A DNA stretch of 9,829 bases from SZUA-430 sp044375275. GTDB taxonomy: Bacteria; Pseudomonadota; Alphaproteobacteria; Micropepsales; Micropepsaceae. Shown in pieces: positions 5,701 to 9,829 of the stretch. The stretch's first letter is position 1; each line of letters opens with the position of its first letter. The notes below the pieces were generated by a model, which saw nothing but the letters and a program-made list of their open reading frames with translations, was not told the origin of the DNA and ran no database searches. The DNA lies in assembly GCA_044375275.1 (NCBI GenBank), contig JBILMZ010000131.1, positions 1 through 9,829 of the forward strand, written 5' to 3'. A program made the translations under genes and the position numbers.

Positions 5701-6532
5701 GACGGCCTGTCTGCCTTTTTTCAGATACGAGCTCGCGCGTCGTGCGGCCCAGCTTCTGGCGAATGAAGCGGCTGGCGGCGCTGGGCTCGGAGTAACCGAG
5801 TGTTGATGCGAGCTGGTCACCGGTCACGCCGCCGATCTCGACCTGGCGACGCAGGATGTTTTCCCTCACGTCGCTGACGATCTGCGTGAAAGACGAACCT
5901 TCCTCTGCCAGGCGGCGCTGGAACGTCCGCTGGGACATGTTCAGCAGGGAGGCCACGCGGGATGACGTCGCAATGCCGCCCAGAAGCAACTGGGGCAGAA
6001 TGACGGCGACTTTCTCGGGGAGGCTCGCTGGCTTGAGGTTGTGGTGTCCCTCGATCAGGGCCCGCATCATGGCGTGCACGGGCGACGCCTCGAAGTCGAA
6101 GCGCTGCTCGAAATCACTCCTCAGCGCTTCTGCCGATGTCGCCGGCTGATCAAAGAGCACCGGACAACCAAAAGCGGTTTCATAGGCGTGAATGCCCGCC
6201 ATCCTGGAATGCGAGAACCGGACAATCTGCGGAGACCATTTTCCTGCCGACAGGAGGCGGGCGAAACGGATGAGCATCAAGGTGATGCCTTCGGTGTAAT
6301 GGCGCGGCTCCAGGCTGCCCTTGGCGAGGATCCGCATCTGCACTGTTCCGATCCGTTCATCCCGGCGCATGTGCAGTGCGTAACCAACATTCAGCTTCTG
6401 CAGATATTCTCCAACCGCCCCCAGCGCCCGACCGATCGTGCGGTGGTGGGAAATCGCGATGCCCAGCGTGCCGAAGCTGCGATGGTCCGCGTGACCGCCC
6501 CACAGGAGCCCGAAGTCACTGCGACGCGACAT
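5687..6532 (-). CDS. AraC-family regulator, N-terminally truncated open frame
   Basis: 281 residues from the ATG at 6532. The DNA-binding part is complete. Helix-turn-helix one spans about 187-207 (IATSSRVASLLNMSQRTFQRRL), and helix two about 237-257 (GDQLASTLGYSEPSAASRF). Residues 1-170 match the later part of the Arabinose_bd-type ligand domain seen in its two upstream paralogues. The frame starts abruptly at SRRSDFGLLWG, which aligns with GRPDFGLSWG about 65 residues into the intact paralogue. No Shine-Dalgarno sequence precedes the ATG. The missing coding sequence continues upstream in the same frame but behind a TAG (6545-6547). This is either a pseudogene or a shortened regulator made by reinitiation. 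It is the last of three tandem minus-strand AraC genes, and its targets are unknown. Confidence 0.75.
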   Translation of the reverse strand: MSRRSDFGLLWGGHADHRSFGTLGIAISHHRTIGRALGAVGEYLQKLNVGYALHMRRDERIGTVQMRILAKGSLEPRHYTEGITLMLIRFARLLSAGKWSPQIVRFSHSRMAGIHAYETAFGCPVLFDQPATSAEALRSDFEQRFDFEASPVHAMMRALIEGHHNLKPASLPEKVAVILPQLLLGGIATSSRVASLLNMSQRTFQRRLAEEGSSFTQIVSDVRENILRRQVEIGGVTGDQLASTLGYSEPSAASRFIRQKLGRTTRELVSEKRQTGRRAAG

Positions 6533-6637
6533 GGCGGCACAATGCTAGTTCAGGTCGCTCAGGCGGTCTGTCGGGACAAGATTGCGGGAGTAATACGTCA
6601 TGCTCAGACGTGTGCCGTGTTCAGCCGCAATACTGCA
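6533..6637 (-). pseudogene. 5' remnant of the third AraC gene, cut off by an amber codon
   Basis: Reading upstream of 6532 in the same frame gives HCAA, then TAG at 6547-6545, then a recognisable ligand-domain segment ending NLVPTDRLSDLN. The segment VPTDRLSDLN-stop-HCAAMSRRSDFGL aligns without gaps to VPTPILLDAIEYGAKRSGHADFGF of the neighbouring paralogue, the stop facing the glutamate of IEY. A TGA at 6640-6638 closes the frame further upstream, so the first part of the domain is also missing. A single C-to-T change in CAG would explain the TAG. An ATG at 6601 lies within the remnant but leads into the stop. Confidence 0.65.
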
Positions 6638-6646
6638 TCAAGGGTC

Positions 6647-7558
6647 TCAAGCCTTTTTTGTCGATGCAGACGGTTCGGGTGCCTTCGGGTTCGCCAGTCG
6701 TGCCCGTTCGGCATCGATGATGGACTTCAGCGTGACGCCATGGGCGAACAGGCGACGCTGCAGCGACCGGATCGACAGGTTCATCGCACCGGCAACAGCG
6801 GATGTTGATACGTGGCCGCGTGACAGCTGCCCCCTGACGATCCGGGCTACTTCGTCCGGGAACTCCTGCGCGCTCCTCGGCGCACGACCCGAAAGGCTGT
6901 CGAACGCCCTTATCACCATCTGTTGCAGCTTGGTGCGGTCGATCTCTACAGGGAGATCGGCTTGCTCCGTGTCCAGGACAAAAGATGTCCGGCCTGCCCC
7001 GAACGCAACAGGACCGCCGAACTCCCGTTCGTACCTGTCGAGCGGAGACTGCCGGTCAAACGGAAGTTGCACGTGTTTTGGCGTCCAGGCCCGGCCGGCC
7101 AGAAAGCTGACCAGCCGCAAAACTATTTTCATCTGCATTTCACTGTGCTGAACCGGCTCATGACGCCCCTGGCACAGCAGGTGAAACGTTATCGTTCGGC
7201 CCGCATCGTCACGGACGATTTCGATGGCGACGGCCGAGTTAACGACATGAAACTGCTCCCTGATCGCGTCGGCCACCTCGCCAATGGTCCGGCAATGCGA
7301 CACCAGGATTGCAATTCCGGCGAAAATGCCGTCCGGCATTGCGGCCGCCATGCGAAATCCGAAGTCGGCGTGGCCGGAGCGTTTTGCACCATACTCGATG
7401 GCATCGAGGAGGATGGGTGTCGGCACCATGCCGCCTGGCCGCAGCAGCGAAGCCTCTTCGACCCCAAGGTAGTCCAGCATCTCCTGGCGGGGAACGCCCA
7501 GCTCGCCGGCCGTCCTGAAGGCCTGCTGGAGGACAAGGTTTGTGGCGTAATGGGGCAT
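6647..7558 (-). CDS. AraC-family regulator lacking the second helix-turn-helix
   Basis: 303 residues from the ATG at 7558, preceded by GGGA with 6 bases spacing. A TTG at 7576, overlapping the previous gene's stop as TTGA, is an alternative start. Residues 1-230 form an Arabinose_bd-type ligand domain with RPGGMVPT, then HADFGF, similar to both neighbours. The first helix-turn-helix is present at about 250-270 (VSTSAVAGAMNLSIRSLQRRL). After LKSIIDAERARLA the protein ends in a low-complexity tail, NPKAPEPSASTKKA. The normal continuation, a second helix-turn-helix of the LGFSEPSAFSR type, is absent, and none is found in the other two frames before the next gene. AraC proteins need both helices for normal DNA binding, so this product may be inactive or act only through its sensor domain. 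It is translationally close to the upstream AraC gene. Confidence 0.82.
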   Translation of the reverse strand: MPHYATNLVLQQAFRTAGELGVPRQEMLDYLGVEEASLLRPGGMVPTPILLDAIEYGAKRSGHADFGFRMAAAMPDGIFAGIAILVSHCRTIGEVADAIREQFHVVNSAVAIEIVRDDAGRTITFHLLCQGRHEPVQHSEMQMKIVLRLVSFLAGRAWTPKHVQLPFDRQSPLDRYEREFGGPVAFGAGRTSFVLDTEQADLPVEIDRTKLQQMVIRAFDSLSGRAPRSAQEFPDEVARIVRGQLSRGHVSTSAVAGAMNLSIRSLQRRLFAHGVTLKSIIDAERARLANPKAPEPSASTKKA

Positions 7559-7572
7559 GCCGGGTCCCGCGA

Positions 7573-8589
7573 TCAATGCCTGGCTGAAGGTTGTATGAGT
7601 TCAAGTACGGTGGCGGCGCGGATCCTGCGCACGTTCTGGCGGACAAACCTGTTCAGACTTGCCATGTCACTGAAACCAAGCAGATGCTGGAAATCCTGAG
7701 GAGAGGTGTCACTGCGCCCGGAATGAAACTTTATCAGTTCAAGACGCGCCTCGTTCACAAGCGATTTCAGGTTCTGTCCGCTGTCAGCCAGGCGCCCTGC
7801 CAGCGCTGCCGGCTGCAGGCGGAGTGCTTCTGCCGTCGCCTGGATTGTCGCCTTGCCCGACGGGATCAATGACCGAAGGGCCGCCCGCACATCATCAAGG
7901 AAACAGAGATCGACGCATCGCAACTCCTCGACCAGCATCGTCTCCACGATGGTCTTCACGTTGTGATCGGCTGGCGTCTCCCGCCGGTCAAGGTCAAGTG
8001 TCCGGGCCACAATTGCATTCGCGCGCATTCCGAAGCGGACTTCACATCCAAACACCGATGAATAGGTCTCGAGCGGTGCCTGCGCCTTGTGATGAAACCA
8101 GACTTCCGCCGGCGCCCATTTTTCTCCGAGCATCAACTTCCAGAGCGGCAAATTCGCGACGACCAGGCTCTCGAGATATTGCTGCGAGGAGAAGCGGCCC
8201 TTGGGCAGGAGTTCGAATTCGACGCGGCTGAGTTCGCCCATGTCAACGATCTGGCATTTGATGCCCCAATTTTGAGGGGCAAGGAACTTCTCGCTCTCCG
8301 TCACGGTCTGCCTCATGGACTCGCAATTGGCCAGAAATGTTGCGAGTGGGCCGAACCTGCGGAAGCCTGTCTGCATGCCCCAGGAGAGACCGAAATCAGG
8401 CCTGCCCGTCACGCGTGATGCTGCTTCTACCAGATCAAAAAATGCGGCAGCAGGAACTTTTCCGCCCGGCCTGTGAATTTCGGCAGGTTGCAGCCCAGCC
8501 ATCGACAATGCCGGTTCAGGTTCAAACCCCAGGGACCTGACGTAGTTGCAGACAGAAATGGGCCCGAAAGCCCTGATGAAATGTTCCAT
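7573..8589 (-). CDS. AraC-family transcriptional regulator, full length
   Basis: 338 residues from the ATG at 8589; a TTG at 8610 is a less likely alternative. Residues 1-235 form an Arabinose_bd-type ligand domain with the landmarks RPGGKVPAAAF, GRPDFGLSWG and, near residue 180, VFGCEVRFG. The C-terminal AraC DNA-binding domain has both helix-turn-helix units: about 248-268 (IQATAEALRLQPAALAGRL) and about 298-318 (SPQDFQHLLGFSDMASLNRF). The first has a diverged GRL where paralogues have RRL. No enzyme or metabolite gene sits in the same operon, so the ligand and regulon are unknown. It is the first and only intact gene of three tandem minus-strand paralogues, divergent from the diguanylate cyclase gene. 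A possible promoter at 8626-8656 and GTCAA repeats near it suggest autoregulation, by inference. Confidence 0.92.
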   Translation of the reverse strand: MEHFIRAFGPISVCNYVRSLGFEPEPALSMAGLQPAEIHRPGGKVPAAAFFDLVEAASRVTGRPDFGLSWGMQTGFRRFGPLATFLANCESMRQTVTESEKFLAPQNWGIKCQIVDMGELSRVEFELLPKGRFSSQQYLESLVVANLPLWKLMLGEKWAPAEVWFHHKAQAPLETYSSVFGCEVRFGMRANAIVARTLDLDRRETPADHNVKTIVETMLVEELRCVDLCFLDDVRAALRSLIPSGKATIQATAEALRLQPAALAGRLADSGQNLKSLVNEARLELIKFHSGRSDTSPQDFQHLLGFSDMASLNRFVRQNVRRIRAATVLELIQPSARH

Positions 8590-8605
8590 TCCGCAACAGT
8601 TTCCA

Positions 8606-8658
8606 GTCAATTCGACGCGTGGCGCATTATGTCAATTCTCCGGCGCGTTTCGTCAAGT
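8606..8658. repeat. GTCAA direct repeats upstream of the AraC cluster
   Basis: GTCAATTC occurs at 8606-8613 and again at 8631-8638, and a related GTCAAGTG lies at 8652-8659. Distances are 25 and 21 bases, about two helical turns, the usual geometry of AraC-type half-sites. They overlap the proposed promoter. Function is inferred. Confidence 0.35.
8626..8656 (-). promoter_or_regulatory. Possible promoter of the AraC cluster
   Basis: On the minus strand TTGACG (8656-8651) and CATAAT (8631-8626) match the -35 and -10 consensus at 5 of 6 bases each. The 19-base spacer is longer than ideal. The predicted start near 8619 would give a leader of about 30 bases. A second TTGACA (8635-8630) overlaps but has no good -10. 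Confidence 0.4.
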
Positions 8659-8739
8659 GCCTTTGTCCTGTCCTGTTTACTCTTTCAAAATCAGGTTCCG
8701 CGATAGTCCCGTCAGCAAAGTTGGCGAAATGCAACGCTT

Positions 8740-8766
8740 TGCACGCAAGTAGGCTACTCGCGTGCA
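8740..8766. promoter_or_regulatory. 27-bp near-perfect palindrome ahead of the diguanylate cyclase gene
   Basis: The left arm TGCACGCAAGTAG (8740-8752) and right arm CTACTCGCGTGCA (8754-8766) flank a central G at 8753. Twelve of thirteen positions are complementary; only 8747 and 8759 mismatch. It ends 45 bases before the ATG at 8812. No T tract follows, so a terminator is unlikely and an operator is the better reading. A second inverted repeat, GCAAAG/CTTTGC (8715-8720 and 8737-8742), overlaps its left edge. Confidence 0.6.
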
Positions 8767-8811
8767 GCACTCAATTCTTGCTCCATTTTATTCATTGAGT
8801 CAGGCTCAGTC

Positions 8812-9829
8812 ATGAACCACGTTTTGTCGCCGGAGCAGATCCTGTTGTTTGCGCAGCAGGCCAACAGCCTGATGGAGCGACACGACGCCTTGCCTGCACC
8901 GGAGAACTTCGAGCTCTGGTACTGGTACGCCAGCCAGCAGAACGAAGCTCTCGTTGCCGCGCTGAACCTAGCGGTTCAGGAAGGTCGGGTTTCAAGTCTC
9001 GAACACGCGCAGGCCCTGCACGCGCGCTTCTTCGGCGGCAGCGTCAACGAGCAGTTCGAAGAAATCGGGCATCAACTCTCGTCAGAACTCAATAAGCTCA
9101 CGCAGAGCATGGCACGCGCCGGTGAAGACACGGCCGCATTTGACCGTACACTGACATCTGCCGGCGATGCACTCGACCAGGGCACGATGGACATCCGCGC
9201 CATCGTCCAGAAGCTGTCCGCCGCGACGCGCGCCGTTCAGTCCCGCAACAAGGCGCTTGAAGGCCAGCTCCAGAATTCGGCGAAGGAAAACGATGGCCTG
9301 CGCACGCGCATGGAGTCCGTGCGCAAGGAAAGCCTCACTGACGCGCTGACCGGACTGGCGAACCGGCGCAGCTTCGACGAAGCGGCACAGCGTGCAGCCG
9401 ATGCCTCGATCACCGACAACAAGCCGATGAGCCTGATCATCTGCGATGTCGACCATTTCAAGAAATTCAACGACACCTACGGACACCCCATTGGCGACCA
9501 GGTGTTGCGCCTCGTCGGGCAGTGCCTGCGCACCAACGTGAAAGGCAAGGATCTCGCAGCCCGGTTTGGTGGCGAGGAGTTCGTTGTCATCCTGCCCGAC
9601 ACGACACTCGACAATGCTGCGCGCGTGGCCAATGACATCCGCAAGACGGTCGAGTCCAAGAAGATTGTACAGAAATCAACTGGCAAGGACATGGGTACCG
9701 TCACGCTGTCGCTTGGTGTAGCGCAGTATGTGCATGGCGAGCAGATTGCAGACCTTCTCAATCGTGCGGATGCGTGTCTCTATTCGGCCAAGCGGTCCGG
9801 GCGCAACCAGGTGGTGACCGAGACCAACA
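8812..9829 (+). CDS. Diguanylate cyclase (GGDEF domain), 3' end outside window
   Basis: 339 codons are visible and the frame is still open at the window end. The product makes cyclic di-GMP from two GTP. The N-terminal part (1-120) is a helical domain with the landmark PAPENFELWYWYAS, common in alphaproteobacterial GGDEF proteins and of unknown role. A likely coiled-coil linker (about 130-175) leads into the GGDEF domain: LTDALTGLANRR, the metal-binding aspartate in CDVDHFKKFNDTYGH, and the active-site loop RFGGEEF with GGEEF at 253-257. The usual inhibitory RxxD motif just before it reads KGKD, so product inhibition may be weakened. There is no transmembrane segment or signal peptide in the visible part, so it is cytosolic. 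The start follows CAGG about 8 bases upstream. It is divergent from the AraC cluster and sits behind a long palindrome. Confidence 0.94.
   Translation, partial: MNHVLSPEQILLFAQQANSLMERHDALPAPENFELWYWYASQQNEALVAALNLAVQEGRVSSLEHAQALHARFFGGSVNEQFEEIGHQLSSELNKLTQSMARAGEDTAAFDRTLTSAGDALDQGTMDIRAIVQKLSAATRAVQSRNKALEGQLQNSAKENDGLRTRMESVRKESLTDALTGLANRRSFDEAAQRAADASITDNKPMSLIICDVDHFKKFNDTYGHPIGDQVLRLVGQCLRTNVKGKDLAARFGGEEFVVILPDTTLDNAARVANDIRKTVESKKIVQKSTGKDMGTVTLSLGVAQYVHGEQIADLLNRADACLYSAKRSGRNQVVTETN

Noticed and set aside
6638..6780. A frameshift hiding the missing second helix-turn-helix of the 6647-7558 gene
   Set aside because: I translated the other two minus-strand frames downstream; neither contains an LGFSEPSAFSR-like helix before stops at about 6600-6625, so loss of sequence is more likely.
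6041..7699. Two plus-strand frames of about 255 codons (6041-6808 and 6923-7699) opposite the AraC genes
   Set aside because: They are antisense to recognisable AraC proteins, contain no known motifs and have no ribosome-binding sites.
1..9829. CRISPR arrays, tRNA genes, insertion sequences or integrase sites
   Set aside because: I saw no regularly spaced repeats, no tRNA-like cloverleaf or CCA end, no transposase motifs and no terminal inverted repeats with target duplications.

Overview
The window looks like a chromosomal segment of a GC-rich alphaproteobacterium. The basis is codon use, Gram-negative outer-membrane proteins, an exact match to the CtrA box TTAA-N7-TTAAC ahead of an outer-membrane protein gene, and an alphaproteobacterial-style GGDEF protein. 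Placement near Caulobacterales/Hyphomonadales is an inference. I see no tRNA, rRNA, CRISPR array, insertion sequence or phage gene.

Layout, left to right. (1) 2-1818: two tandem OmpA-family genes. The first is cut by the window edge and ends in a strong terminator. The second is complete and follows a 410-base spacer carrying nested palindromes and the CtrA box. (2) 1961-2380: a small DUF2177-type membrane protein, flanked by terminator-like hairpins and preceded by a perfect 14-bp palindrome. (3) 2501-4051: a complete acyl-CoA synthetase of the AMP-binding superfamily. (4) 4137-5659: a tight three-gene unit of a four-helix small membrane protein, a 64-residue XRE/Cro-type repressor whose GTG start overlaps the preceding stop, and an exported alpha/beta hydrolase. 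It has a TTGACA -35 inside a perfect palindrome and an unusually strong Shine-Dalgarno site that can be buried in a long hairpin. (5) 5687-8589, minus strand: three tandem AraC-family regulators with an Arabinose_bd-like N-terminal domain. Only the first transcribed (7573-8589) is whole. The second stops before its second DNA-binding helix-turn-helix, and the third has an in-frame TAG inside its N-terminal domain. (6) 8812-9829: a diguanylate cyclase, open at the window end, reading divergently from the AraC cluster behind a 27-bp near-perfect palindrome.

The genes do not form one pathway. The OmpA pair is envelope structure. The ligase activates a carboxylic acid whose identity is unknown. 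The membrane protein/XRE/hydrolase unit looks self-regulated. The AraC cluster looks like a duplicated regulator array in decay. The most noteworthy items are the promoter and hairpin architecture at 4067-4138, the palindrome at 8740-8766, the CtrA box at 658-673, and the two damaged AraC paralogues that meet at 6601-6650. I do not see a clearly new multi-gene system; the nearest candidate is the 4137-5659 unit.
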